Shown here: positions 24,383 through 32,707 of the stretch, one piece after another | How positions within the stretch are numbered: the stretch's first letter is position 1 | Layout: the number at the start of each line of letters is the position of its first letter | From: Dongia rigui | GTDB taxonomy: Bacteria > Pseudomonadota > Alphaproteobacteria > Dongiales > Dongiaceae | Direction of reading: 5' to 3' | DNA: 64,000 nucleotides | Assembly (NCBI RefSeq): GCF_034044635.1 | Contig: NZ_JAXCLX010000001.1 | Span: forward strand, 1,674,001-1,738,000 | Translations under genes and position numbers: made by a program | Notes under the pieces: model-generated | Databases searched by the model: none | Told to the model about the DNA's origin: nothing | What the model saw: only the letters and a program-made list of their open reading frames with translations

Positions 24383-26062
24383 ATGAAGAATCTTCGCATC
24401 GGCGTGAAGCTCTCGCTGGCCATGGGCTTGTTGCTTGTCATCATGGCGGCGATGGGTGTGCTTTCCATTGGCCGTCTCGCCGCCGTCAACGACCAGTCGA
24501 CCATCATCGCCGAAAACTGGCTGCCCAGCGTCGACATCACCGACAAGCTCAACATGAACACGTCGGATCTGCGCATCGCGCAGGGAACCCACATCATGTC
24601 GACGACTGATGAAGAAATGGCCAAGGCGGAAGCCGATATTGAGGCGCAGAACAAGATCATCGCCGATAATCGCCAGATCTACGAACCGCTGATTTCTTCG
24701 CCCGAGGAGAAAGCGCTCTACGACAAGTTCGGCCAGCAATGGGATGAGTATCTGCAGAAGAGCAAGCAAGTCATCGAACTGTCGCGCCAGAACAAGAACG
24801 ACGAAGCGTCGGCGCTCTTCAAGGGTGAGGCGCGCCAGCATTTTGACGATGCCTCCACCACGCTGACGGCCCTCGCCAAGCTCAACAAGGATGGTGCCAG
24901 CGCCGCCAGCGCCACGGGCGATGCCATCTATGCCTCGTCGCGCATGATCGTCATCGTCAGTCTGGTCGTGGCGATCCTCTTCGGCGTCGTCGCCGCCGTC
25001 GTCCTGGTACGGGGCATCAGCGGCCCGGCCACCGCCATCGCCAGCACCTTGCAGACCATGGCAACCGGCAACCTGGACATCAAGGTGCCAGAAACCGATC
25101 GCCGCGACGAGATGGGCGATATCGCCAAAGCGAGCCTTGTCTTCCAGGAAGGCATGATCAAGGCGCGCAAGCTGGACCAGGAAGCCAAGCAGGAGGCCGA
25201 ACGCCAGGCCGAGCGCGGTCGTCAAGTGGAACTGGCCGTTACCGCCTTCGAAACCGTGATCACCGAAGTGGTGGCCGTGGTGAGCGCCGCCGCAACTGAG
25301 CTGCAATCGACGGCGCAGACCCTCTCCGCCACAGCCGAGGAAACGGCGCAGCAATCGACCGCGGTCGCTGCCGCCACCGAAGAAATGTCGCAGAACGTGC
25401 AGACCGTGGCCTCGGCCACCGAAGAGCTCTCGGCCTCGATCAGCGAGATCTCCAGTCAGGTTTCGGAATCGACCCGGATCGTCGGCAACGCCGTGGACCA
25501 GGCCAACGACACCAATGCCAAAGTGAAGAGCCTGTCGGAGGCCGCGCTGAAGATCGGCGAGGTCGTGAACCTCATCAACGACATCGCCGGCCAGACAAAC
25601 CTCCTCGCCCTCAACGCCACCATCGAGGCAGCGCGCGCGGGTGAGGCCGGCAAGGGCTTTGCCGTCGTGGCGTCCGAGGTGAAGACGCTGGCGACACAGA
25701 CCTCACGCGCCACCGACGAGATCGCCGCACAGATCCGCTCGATCCAGGAGGCGACCGATCAATCGGCGACAGCCATCGGCACCATCACCCAGACCATCGG
25801 CCGTGTGAACGAAATCTCGACCGGCATCGCGTCGGCCGTGGAAGAACAGGGGGCTGCCACCCAGGAGATTTCACGCAACGTCCAGCAGGCGGCAGCCGGC
25901 AGCGCCGAGGTTTCCAGCAACATCGTCGGTGTGACACAAGCCTCGCAGCAGACCAGTGCCGGCTCGACCCAGGTGCTGAGCGCCGCCAGCGAACTGGCCC
26001 ATAACGGCGAACGCCTGAAGCGCGAGGTCGATACCTTCCTGCACAAGGTGCGCAGCCTTTGA
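24383..26062 (+). CDS. Transmembrane methyl-accepting chemotaxis protein
   Basis: The 559-residue receptor has TM1 (about residues 8-30), a periplasmic four-helix-bundle sensor, TM2 (about 188-212, [20 protein letters not shown]), a HAMP segment and an MCP signalling domain with the tip [20 protein letters not shown]. Start at 24383 ([12 protein letters not shown]) is preferred over an upstream in-frame ATG at 24347 because it gives the usual short basic N-terminus and AAAGAG lies upstream. The ligand cannot be predicted. A strong hairpin follows the stop. Confidence 0.95.
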   Translation: MKNLRIGVKLSLAMGLLLVIMAAMGVLSIGRLAAVNDQSTIIAENWLPSVDITDKLNMNTSDLRIAQGTHIMSTTDEEMAKAEADIEAQNKIIADNRQIYEPLISSPEEKALYDKFGQQWDEYLQKSKQVIELSRQNKNDEASALFKGEARQHFDDASTTLTALAKLNKDGASAASATGDAIYASSRMIVIVSLVVAILFGVVAAVVLVRGISGPATAIASTLQTMATGNLDIKVPETDRRDEMGDIAKASLVFQEGMIKARKLDQEAKQEAERQAERGRQVELAVTAFETVITEVVAVVSAAATELQSTAQTLSATAEETAQQSTAVAAATEEMSQNVQTVASATEELSASISEISSQVSESTRIVGNAVDQANDTNAKVKSLSEAALKIGEVVNLINDIAGQTNLLALNATIEAARAGEAGKGFAVVASEVKTLATQTSRATDEIAAQIRSIQEATDQSATAIGTITQTIGRVNEISTGIASAVEEQGAATQEISRNVQQAAAGSAEVSSNIVGVTQASQQTSAGSTQVLSAASELAHNGERLKREVDTFLHKVRSL

Positions 26063-26070
26063 GGCATCCG

Positions 26071-26106
26071 TGCTGCGGCGCAATGTCACCTGGTTGCGCC
26101 GCAGCA
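26071..26106 (+). terminator. Strong hairpin after the chemoreceptor gene (terminator or attenuator)
   Basis: TGCTGCGGCGCAA (26071-26083) pairs perfectly with TTGCGCCGCAGCA (26094-26106) across a ten-base loop. No U-tract follows, so it may act as a Rho-assisted terminator or a processing site separating the receptor from the small gene downstream. Confidence 0.6.
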
Positions 26107-26145
26107 TGAAACCCATATCCAGTCCATCAATCTAGGAGACCGGAT

Positions 26146-26346
26146 ATGAGCCACATGTTACTCCAATCCCTCAGTGGCGATGCCGCCACGCCGAGCCCCT
26201 GGAGCACCATAGCGGCTGTTTTTGGCGCTTGGGCCGCGGCCCGTGCCTGCGCCAGCGCCTTGGAATTCGGTCGCCAGCCAGCACCTGCCGATCTGCGCCG
26301 CGTCGGCATCGATCCGGTCGCCTTTTCCCGTATCCGCCTCTACTAA
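26146..26346 (+). CDS. Small DUF1127-like protein
   Basis: The 66-residue protein has a good ribosome-binding site (AGGAGA about eight bases before ATG). The N-terminal part contains a short hydrophobic/Ala-rich helix (TIAAVFGAWAAARACASAL), and the C-terminal QPAPADLRRVGIDPVAF resembles the L-x-D-I-G-[LI] ending of YjiS/DUF1127 small proteins, which affect RNA turnover and phosphate or carbon metabolism in Alphaproteobacteria. The family match is by eye and weak. It follows the chemoreceptor, separated by a strong hairpin. Confidence 0.6.
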   Translation: MSHMLLQSLSGDAATPSPWSTIAAVFGAWAAARACASALEFGRQPAPADLRRVGIDPVAFSRIRLY

Positions 26347-26371
26347 GCGGCATTTCTTTACGCGCGCGTGC

Positions 26372-26406
26372 TTGTGTTACGCACAAAATGTGGCACGCGA
26401 CACATT
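26372..26406. repeat. Two adjacent small palindromes downstream of the DUF1127-like gene
   Basis: TTGTG-TTACG-CACAA (26372-26386) is followed at once by AATGTG-8 bases-CACATT (26387-26406). They could be a terminator for the small gene or operators. The rest of the gap 26347-26608 shows no gene. Confidence 0.4.
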
Positions 26407-26608
26407 GAAAAGGAATGGGCTGAACCCCATCTCAATTCCATGACGGATGGAGCCGCACCCCAGTGGCCGTCCTGGTCGAAATAGGCGAAAGGCCCGCAAC
26501 TGCAACCCCGTTTGCAAGCGCGCTTCAGCCCGCCGCCCAACCCTTTCGCCGGATCACGGATGTACTGACCGGCAAAGGTGGGCTGGCGCAGACGACCCAG
26601 CCTTTCCC

Positions 26609-29600
26609 CTATTCCGCCGCCTTGTCGCGATCGAGGTTTTGCAGCGTGTGACTGATCCAGTGGCGGGTCAGTTTTTCCTGCACCGATTGCTGACCCAGGC
26701 GCTGCCTGAGGCCTGCGAAATCGACGCGGTCGAGGTCCTGGTCCTGGTTGAAGCAGGAGAAGACGACGCTTTCCTTCCCCGTCACCGGGTCCTTATGCGG
26801 CTGCAGGCATTGGGCGCAGATTTCCTTCATCATGCATTGCATGGGCGAGTTGATCGAGCCCACGGCGCAGTGCGCGGGTTTCAGATAGGGTTTCAGCACC
26901 TCATGCCTTGCGCGCTGCACCGCCGCCATCATGCCGTCGGAGCCGATGGCGATGATGCGGTCGACATCGCCGAGCGGGATCGGGACGGGACCAAGCCTCC
27001 CATCGGCATAGGCGACGATACTGTCGATGATGTTGCCGACATGGGTTTTGTCCTGCGGCCGTGTCGGCGCAAATCCCGGCGCCTCATCCGATGACCAGAT
27101 GACGATATCGGCGGCAGCTTCAATGTCCGCGACCTTGTAGCGGTCCTCCAGCTTCTTGTAGCCAGCGAAATAGAGCACCTTCGACCCCGCCGCCCGCAAC
27201 GCGCGGCCGATCGAGAACAGCACCGCATTGCCGAGCCCGCCGCCGGCCAGCAGCACGGTTTCGCCGGCAGGAATTTCGGTGGGCGCACCGGTCGGGCCCA
27301 TCAGGATCACCGGCTCGCCCGGGGCCAGCTCGGTGCAAAGTGATGACGAGCCGCCCATCTCCAGGACGATGAGGCCGACCAGGCCCGCATCGGGATCGGT
27401 CCAGGCGCCGGTGAGGGCCAGACCTTCCATGGCGAGCACGGTGTCGCCACTGCGGGGGGCGAGGCTTTCGAAATTCTGCAGGCGATAGAATTCGCCGGGC
27501 TGGAAATTGGCCGCGGCCTGGGGCGCCTCAACCACCACCTCGACGATGGTGGGCGTCAGGCGATTGACGACGCGAACGCGCGCGCGCAGGCGCTTGTTCA
27601 AGCCGTCCAGGAAAGCGGCGGCATCGTCTTGCCGCGTGCGTTTTTCCAGCGCCGTGGCGACTGCGGGCCAGCCCTGCTTGGCGCTGCCCATCGCCTTCAC
27701 CACATTGCCGGCAAAGCTCGGATGCAGATCGCCGAAGAAGCTGACTGCCCGGCCATCATCCTTGGCAAGCGTGATGACGCGGACCTCGTTGGGCTTGGCG
27801 AGTTTTTCCGGCGTCACCACGGCACCCGCGTCATCAAGCGCGCGGAAATACTGCCCGTCGAGGCCGAAATGGGCAGCGTCTTCGCGTGCCAGCACCGTGT
27901 TGGGCCGCGTCCCTGCCGCCACCAGCACAGCGCGGGCCGGAAGGTCATGCGCCGTGCCATCGGCATGGGTGAAATGGATGCGTGTCGCAAAGCCATTCTC
28001 ATCCACATCGATGCGGGTCGGCGTCAGATTTTCGGCAAAGCGGATGTTCTCCTCCAGCGCCTTTTCCACCTCCTCATGATTGAGCGTGTAGGACGGCGCG
28101 TCGATGAGGCGCCGGCGATAGGCGAGTGTCACGCCGCCCCATTCCTGCAGCATTTCCGAGATGCGGGGATGCGTTCCTGCGGCGGCCGCACGCGCGCGTT
28201 CGGCGCGGATGGCGCGGCCATGGGTGAGGAATTCATCGACAACGGGCAATTCAACAGCGTTCCACGAAGCCCGCAGTGCCGCCTCGCCTTTCTCGGCCGC
28301 AATCGTCTCATAGCGCGTCAGGAATTTTTCAACCTGCAGCGGGTAATAGGCCATCGCCTCGGTCGCCGTATCGATGGCAGTGAGGCCGCCGCCGATGACG
28401 ACCGCCGGCAGGCGCAATTGCAGATTGGCGATGGAATCGGCCTTGGCCGCACCGGTCAATTGCAGCGCCATCAGGAAATCCGACGCCATGCGGACACCCT
28501 TGGCGAGGCCCCCCGGCATGTCGAGCAAAGTCGGCTTCCCCGCCCCCATCGCGAGGGCCACATGATCGAAGCCCATCGCCCAGGCTTGGGTTAAGGTGAT
28601 CGTGCCGCCGAAGCGCACGCCGCCGAACATGGCAAAGCTCCGCCGCCGCTCCAGCAGCAGGCGGATGATTTTGAGGAAATTCTTATCCCAGCGCACGGTG
28701 ATGCCGTATTCGGCGACACCCCCGAACCCCGCCATGGCGCGGCTGCCCAATTCTTCCCTAAGATCGGCGATGTCGCGGATGGGGCGGAAGGGCACGCGCG
28801 CACCCGTCGCCGTGACGCCGGAAATCTCAGGCGGCAGCGGCTCGATCTTCAACCCGTCGATCGCCGCCACCATATGGCCGTCATTCATCAGGTAATGCGC
28901 CAGGGTATAACCGGCCGGGCCGAGGCCCACCACCAGCACCTTCTTGCCCGAAGATGGCTTGGCGACGGGATGATGGAAATTGAGCGGGTTCCAGCGCGTG
29001 AGCAGGCTGTAGATCTCGAACCCATAGGGCAGCGCCAGCACGTCCTTCAGCGTCCGTGTTTCGGCCTGGGGGATATCGACCGGTTCCTGTTTTTGATAGA
29101 TGCAGGCCTTCATGCAATCGTTGCAGATACGGTGGCCGGTCGCCGCCACCATCGGGTTGTCGATGGCGATGATGGCCAGCGCGCCTAAGGGCTGGCCGGC
29201 GACCTTGGCCGCATGCATCTCGGAGATTTTTTCTTCGAGCGGGCAGCCGGCGAGCGTCACGCCGAAGACGCTTTTCTTGAACGTGCCGTCCTTTTCATGG
29301 AGGCCCTTGGAACAGCTGTCCTTGCCCTGGTTGTGGCACCAGATGCAGTAATTGGCGTGATCGAGCGCCCCTTTGAGATCGGTGCCGTGATCGGTGAGGG
29401 CGAAGCCTTCGCGGTGGCGCAGCTTGTCGGCGCCAAGCTTATAGGATGTGACACCGTCCCGCGTTTCCGTCTCGAGATGCAGCAGATGCAGCGGATCGAT
29501 CTTCCGTGGTGCCTTGAAGAGGATGCCGTCGCGATGGCGCTCTTTCCCCGCCTCGCTCTGCGTCGCCCAGGCGGCGTATTGCAGGGCAAGGTCGATGGGC

Positions 29601-30073
29601 ACCGCATGCGCCGCTTCGTCCTGGCACCAGCCGTCGACGGCCGTGGCAAAGGCCAGTTCATCGAAGGTGCCGCCGATGAGGGGCGTCAATTCTACGCGCA
29701 AGGCATCGGCATCGATTCGCGCGATCTTGTCCGCGCCATAGGCCTTCAAGGCGCGGCGCTGAACGAAAAGGCGCTTGCAGGTATAGAGCGGCGCCAGGCG
29801 GTTGTGCGCGCCCTGCAGCGCTTGAAGTTCGCGCGTGATGCCGAACAGCGTGCCGATGAAATCCTCAAGCCAGGGGGCGAGATCGAGGATCAGCTGGGAG
29901 TGCGCCTTGGCATCCAGCGCGCTGGGCGTTGCCCGCGCGGCGCCAAGCCGGCCCAGCAAGGCCGGGTCGCTATCGCCGAGATATGTCAGAAAGGCGTCAT
30001 CCAGCCGGGCAAGGCCGGCGGGGTCGTAGAGATCGTCGAAACGCAGGCCGTGCGGCAGCGCCAGATCATCCAT
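26609..30073 (-). CDS. Large multidomain Fe-S flavoprotein: GltD-like oxidoreductase fused to a PyrK/FNR-like reductase
   Basis: The 1154-residue protein has an N-terminal helical domain (about 1-235), Fe-S ligands of the GltD type (Cys243, Cys246, Cys254, Cys277, Cys317, Cys320, Cys324), a FAD Rossmann motif VLVVGLGPAGYTLAHYL (about 379-395) and a second nucleotide-binding half. From about residue 880 follows a ferredoxin-reductase fold like PyrK (FQPGEFYRLQNF flavin loop, LLAGGGLGNAVLFSIG NAD loop), ending in a Cys cluster (CMMKEICAQC...FSC) like the PyrK 2Fe-2S site. It should pass electrons between NAD(P)H, two flavins and Fe-S centres; the acceptor is unknown. Start at 30073 is backed by AAGGAAG seven bases upstream. 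It is apparently monocistronic. Confidence 0.82.
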   Translation of the reverse strand: MDDLALPHGLRFDDLYDPAGLARLDDAFLTYLGDSDPALLGRLGAARATPSALDAKAHSQLILDLAPWLEDFIGTLFGITRELQALQGAHNRLAPLYTCKRLFVQRRALKAYGADKIARIDADALRVELTPLIGGTFDELAFATAVDGWCQDEAAHAVPIDLALQYAAWATQSEAGKERHRDGILFKAPRKIDPLHLLHLETETRDGVTSYKLGADKLRHREGFALTDHGTDLKGALDHANYCIWCHNQGKDSCSKGLHEKDGTFKKSVFGVTLAGCPLEEKISEMHAAKVAGQPLGALAIIAIDNPMVAATGHRICNDCMKACIYQKQEPVDIPQAETRTLKDVLALPYGFEIYSLLTRWNPLNFHHPVAKPSSGKKVLVVGLGPAGYTLAHYLMNDGHMVAAIDGLKIEPLPPEISGVTATGARVPFRPIRDIADLREELGSRAMAGFGGVAEYGITVRWDKNFLKIIRLLLERRRSFAMFGGVRFGGTITLTQAWAMGFDHVALAMGAGKPTLLDMPGGLAKGVRMASDFLMALQLTGAAKADSIANLQLRLPAVVIGGGLTAIDTATEAMAYYPLQVEKFLTRYETIAAEKGEAALRASWNAVELPVVDEFLTHGRAIRAERARAAAAGTHPRISEMLQEWGGVTLAYRRRLIDAPSYTLNHEEVEKALEENIRFAENLTPTRIDVDENGFATRIHFTHADGTAHDLPARAVLVAAGTRPNTVLAREDAAHFGLDGQYFRALDDAGAVVTPEKLAKPNEVRVITLAKDDGRAVSFFGDLHPSFAGNVVKAMGSAKQGWPAVATALEKRTRQDDAAAFLDGLNKRLRARVRVVNRLTPTIVEVVVEAPQAAANFQPGEFYRLQNFESLAPRSGDTVLAMEGLALTGAWTDPDAGLVGLIVLEMGGSSSLCTELAPGEPVILMGPTGAPTEIPAGETVLLAGGGLGNAVLFSIGRALRAAGSKVLYFAGYKKLEDRYKVADIEAAADIVIWSSDEAPGFAPTRPQDKTHVGNIIDSIVAYADGRLGPVPIPLGDVDRIIAIGSDGMMAAVQRARHEVLKPYLKPAHCAVGSINSPMQCMMKEICAQCLQPHKDPVTGKESVVFSCFNQDQDLDRVDFAGLRQRLGQQSVQEKLTRHWISHTLQNLDRDKAAE

Positions 30074-30464
30074 CAGGTGGCTTCCTTCATAACACACTGA
30101 ACGCGCGGCATTTAGGTGGCTCACTCGGGGGTTATTATTCGTACACAAACAATTGCGCGCAAGGGCTTTCCCGTCGCAGGCAGGCGATTGCTGCGCTGCA
30201 GGGTATCTTATCTGTAGGGTAACAATCGCAACCTCGCTCGCGAATTCGTGGTTAGACATTTGGCGGGCCTTTCCAAATACTTGCCCGCCACAAGAAGAAC
30301 GAGACTGACCCGCTGGCTGAAGTGCCGTGTGACCCGGTTCACAGCGTGCCGTCCGGAAGCTGCCCATTATCGGCAGGACGGCGCGGGGAACTGGGTAGGT
30401 CCGACGACGCCCGACAGATGATCAACCGGATCAAGACGTTTACGAGAGAGAAGAGGAGATAGAA
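30074..30464. other. 391-bp divergent intergenic region
   Basis: The large flavoprotein frame stays open upstream to 30367 but without family similarity or a ribosome-binding site, so it is treated as non-coding. A minus-strand TAATAA near 30135 could be a -10 element for the flavoprotein gene. The end of the region, GAGAAGAGGAGA, is the ribosome-binding site of the TPR gene. No RNA gene is seen. Confidence 0.6.
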
Positions 30465-30968
30465 ATGACAAGCCAGCGCCCAACCTTCATCCGCCCATCC
30501 TTCACCCGCATGACGTTGATCGCCCTGATGACGGGCCTCAGCTTAGGCGTCGCCAGCCACGCTTTTTCCATGGGGTCGGATTCGACGGCACCCGCCGCCA
30601 AGGCCGACGACTACAAGAAAGCCGTCGATCTGATCGATGACGAGAAATACGCGGCGGCCATTCCGCTGCTGCAGAAGTCGATCAAGGAAAAGGGCGAGTA
30701 TGCCGACGCGCTCAACCAGCTGGGCTTTGCCAACCGCAAGATGGGCAATTGGAAGGCCGGCATGGAATATTACCTGAAAGCCTTGGCGCTGGAGCCCAAG
30801 CATCTCGGCGCCAATGAATATCTGGGCGAGCTTTATCTGGAGCAGAAGGATCTGCCCAATGCCGAGAAGCAGCTCGCGGTGCTGAAGGCCGCCTGCGACG
30901 ATTGCGACGAGTTCGACACACTGGAAGAAGCGATCGACGATTACAAGGACGACAACAACATCAATTGA
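30465..30968 (+). CDS. Exported TPR-repeat protein
   Basis: The 167-residue protein has a signal peptide (hydrophobic MTLIALMTGLSLGVASHAFS, cleavage near residue 35), then about three TPR units (YKKAVDLIDDEKYAAAIPLL, YADALNQLGFANRKMGNWKA, HLGANEYLGELYLEQKDLPN). A CDDCDEFD motif lies near the C-terminus and the tail is acidic. It is a predicted periplasmic scaffold protein. The ribosome-binding site AGGAGA is strong. It is divergent from the large flavoprotein; a functional link is possible but not shown. Confidence 0.85.
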   Translation: MTSQRPTFIRPSFTRMTLIALMTGLSLGVASHAFSMGSDSTAPAAKADDYKKAVDLIDDEKYAAAIPLLQKSIKEKGEYADALNQLGFANRKMGNWKAGMEYYLKALALEPKHLGANEYLGELYLEQKDLPNAEKQLAVLKAACDDCDEFDTLEEAIDDYKDDNNIN

Positions 30969-31006
30969 GGGCTAGCTTCAGGCTCGCAGCTGCCACCAAA
31001 AAAGAT

Positions 31007-31115
31007 CGTCATGCCCGGACTTGATCCGGGCATCCACTCTCACAAGCGTCACATGTGGATCCCCGGGTCTTCGCCGACGCATGTCGGCATACGCCGACAG
31101 GGCCCGGGGATGACG
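31007..31115. repeat. Intergenic repeat family B, copy 2 with an inserted palindrome
   Basis: Left hairpin is GTCATGCCCGGACTTGATCC-type and right end is CCCGGGTCTTCG...CCCGGGGATGACG. Unlike other copies, the right hairpin loop is expanded by a second palindrome, CGCCGACGCATGTCGGCATA-type (about 31072-31099). It lies between the convergent TPR gene and the phytochelatin-synthase-like gene. Confidence 0.85.
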
Positions 31116-31126
31116 CATTCTGCAAA

Positions 31127-31792
31127 CTATCCCCGCGTCACCACCAGATAGCCCCTCAGCATCCCATCCTCGCAAGGATGCGCCATGGCCTTGAGGAGAT
31201 GCGGGAGCGGTGCCCAGGCGGGCTCGTAATCGGCCTTGTAGACATCGAGCACCAGCACGCGATCGGTCGCTGCATCATAGGCACCGAGCGGTGAGAAATG
31301 GCCGATATCGCTGCCGTCGCCGTAGAAATCGTCAAGATGGAAATTGGCGATGGGGAAGCTGCCGGCGCCTGCTTCCATCGCCGCGAGATCGGCGCGCAGG
31401 GTGGCAAGAGCAGCGGCATCCGCGCGGGCCACGGGCCTACGCTCGACGCGCCAACCGGCAAGCGCGTAATACGCCAGCGCCTGCTCCAGATGATCGGCAA
31501 GCTCCAGCAATTTGCGCCCGCCGCCTTCCGGCGCGATGCCGGCGCGCCAATCGGTGTGGTCGAAGAGATCCAGCAGGCGCTTCTCGCTCACCAGGCCGCT
31601 GATGCGGTTCTGCCCTTCAACTCCGCGGGCAGCATTGAGCACCATGACGGCACTGGCCAACGAACAGGATGAATCGGTGTGCTGGTGCAGCTGATGCGGC
31701 ATCAGCGCCCAGAAATTCGGCGCCGGGTTTCGCCGCACATAATCATTGTCGGTAGCGAGCCGCGAGAGCGTTGATATCTTCGGGCTGTCCAT
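31127..31792 (-). CDS. Phytochelatin-synthase-like cysteine peptidase
   Basis: The 221-residue protein matches the N-terminal catalytic domain of phytochelatin synthase, as in other bacterial half-length homologues. The triad is visible: Cys43 in DSSCSLASAVMVLNA, His165 in GHFSPLGAYDAA and Asp183 in VLVLDVYKADY. Bacterial members mainly cleave glycine from glutathione or its conjugates and make little phytochelatin. No signal peptide is present. Its ATG shares one base with the TGA of the desaturase gene, so translation is coupled. With the cyclase gene upstream it forms a three-gene unit. Confidence 0.9.
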   Translation of the reverse strand: MDSPKISTLSRLATDNDYVRRNPAPNFWALMPHQLHQHTDSSCSLASAVMVLNAARGVEGQNRISGLVSEKRLLDLFDHTDWRAGIAPEGGGRKLLELADHLEQALAYYALAGWRVERRPVARADAAALATLRADLAAMEAGAGSFPIANFHLDDFYGDGSDIGHFSPLGAYDAATDRVLVLDVYKADYEPAWAPLPHLLKAMAHPCEDGMLRGYLVVTRG

Positions 31793-32706
31793 CAGCTGAG
31801 CCTTTCATAGATCCAGCACGATGCCGCGACATAGCCCGGGCTGGTCGTGCCGATCTCGCCCGCCAGCAAGGCATTGGCCTGGGGCAGAGCATGGAATGGG
31901 ACCGCCGGATTGGCGTGATGTTCGGCATGATAGGGCATGTTCCAGGCAAGGAAGCGCACGATGGGATGGGTATAGGTCGTGCGCGAGCGCTGCAGCATCG
32001 GCGCGGGGGCGAGCGGGCAACCCCAATGTTCCGCCAGCAGATAGAGCCGCAGCATCGGCTGGCCGAGCAGGACCGGCAGGAGCCAATAGCGGAGCGCGAT
32101 ATCCGATCCGGCGGCGAGCGATAGGGTGAGAATTGCGCCATAGATGCCGATGATCAGGCGCGATTCGGCGATGACCTTCTGCCGCTGCGTGTCATTGCCG
32201 TAGAAATCTTCCGGCACTTGGCCGAGGGCGCGTGTTACCAAGCCGCGCAATTGCCAATACCAATAGGGCAAGCCGCTGACATAGAGCAGCCATTGCCGGC
32301 GGGTGGCCGGGCGCGGTGTGCTGAGTTCCGGGTCACGCGCCGGATCCTGGGTGTGGCGGTGATGGGCGAAGTGAAAGGCGCGGAAATATTCGCGCGGCAA
32401 AACCAGCAGCACGCCGATGACGAAGGCCACCGCGTCATTGAGCCAGCGCGTGGCAAAGGCCGTGCGGTGAATGGTTTCGTGCAAGGGTGCAAAGAGAAAA
32501 ACCAGCGCCACGCCATGGACGAACATCGCCGGCCACAGCCAGAGGGAATGGCGTGCCGCCATAATCAGTGTCGCCGTCACGACGAGGACCACCGCATGAC
32601 GGGCAAGCTGCGTGAGGCCGGCGGCATCGCTGCGCGTCACCAGGTTTTTGAGCGCCTGGGCCGAATTCTCGCGTTCCACCGGTGTCGCGTCGATTTCAAC
32701 CATCAT
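31792..32706 (-). CDS. Membrane fatty-acid desaturase
   Basis: The 304-residue protein has the three His boxes of membrane di-iron desaturases: HETIHR, HFAHHRHTQ and HAEHHANP, with hydrophobic pairs between them. It introduces double bonds into acyl chains using oxygen and electrons from a ferredoxin or cytochrome b5-type donor. ATG at 32706 (or 32703) begins one base after the stop of the cyclase gene, and the frame to 32760 is not needed. The ferredoxin domain of the upstream protein could be its electron donor, an inference from coupling only. The substrate and position of desaturation are unknown. Confidence 0.88.
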   Translation of the reverse strand: MMVEIDATPVERENSAQALKNLVTRSDAAGLTQLARHAVVLVVTATLIMAARHSLWLWPAMFVHGVALVFLFAPLHETIHRTAFATRWLNDAVAFVIGVLLVLPREYFRAFHFAHHRHTQDPARDPELSTPRPATRRQWLLYVSGLPYWYWQLRGLVTRALGQVPEDFYGNDTQRQKVIAESRLIIGIYGAILTLSLAAGSDIALRYWLLPVLLGQPMLRLYLLAEHWGCPLAPAPMLQRSRTTYTHPIVRFLAWNMPYHAEHHANPAVPFHALPQANALLAGEIGTTSPGYVAASCWIYERLS

Positions 32707-32707
32707 C

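Noticed and set aside
30074-30367. N-terminal extension of the large flavoprotein
   Set aside because: No homology-like sequence and no ribosome-binding site, whereas 30073 has a good one.
30410-30440. FNR-like GATCAACC-GGATCAA near the TPR gene
   Set aside because: The half sites are direct, not inverted with four-base spacing, so they do not fit an FNR box.
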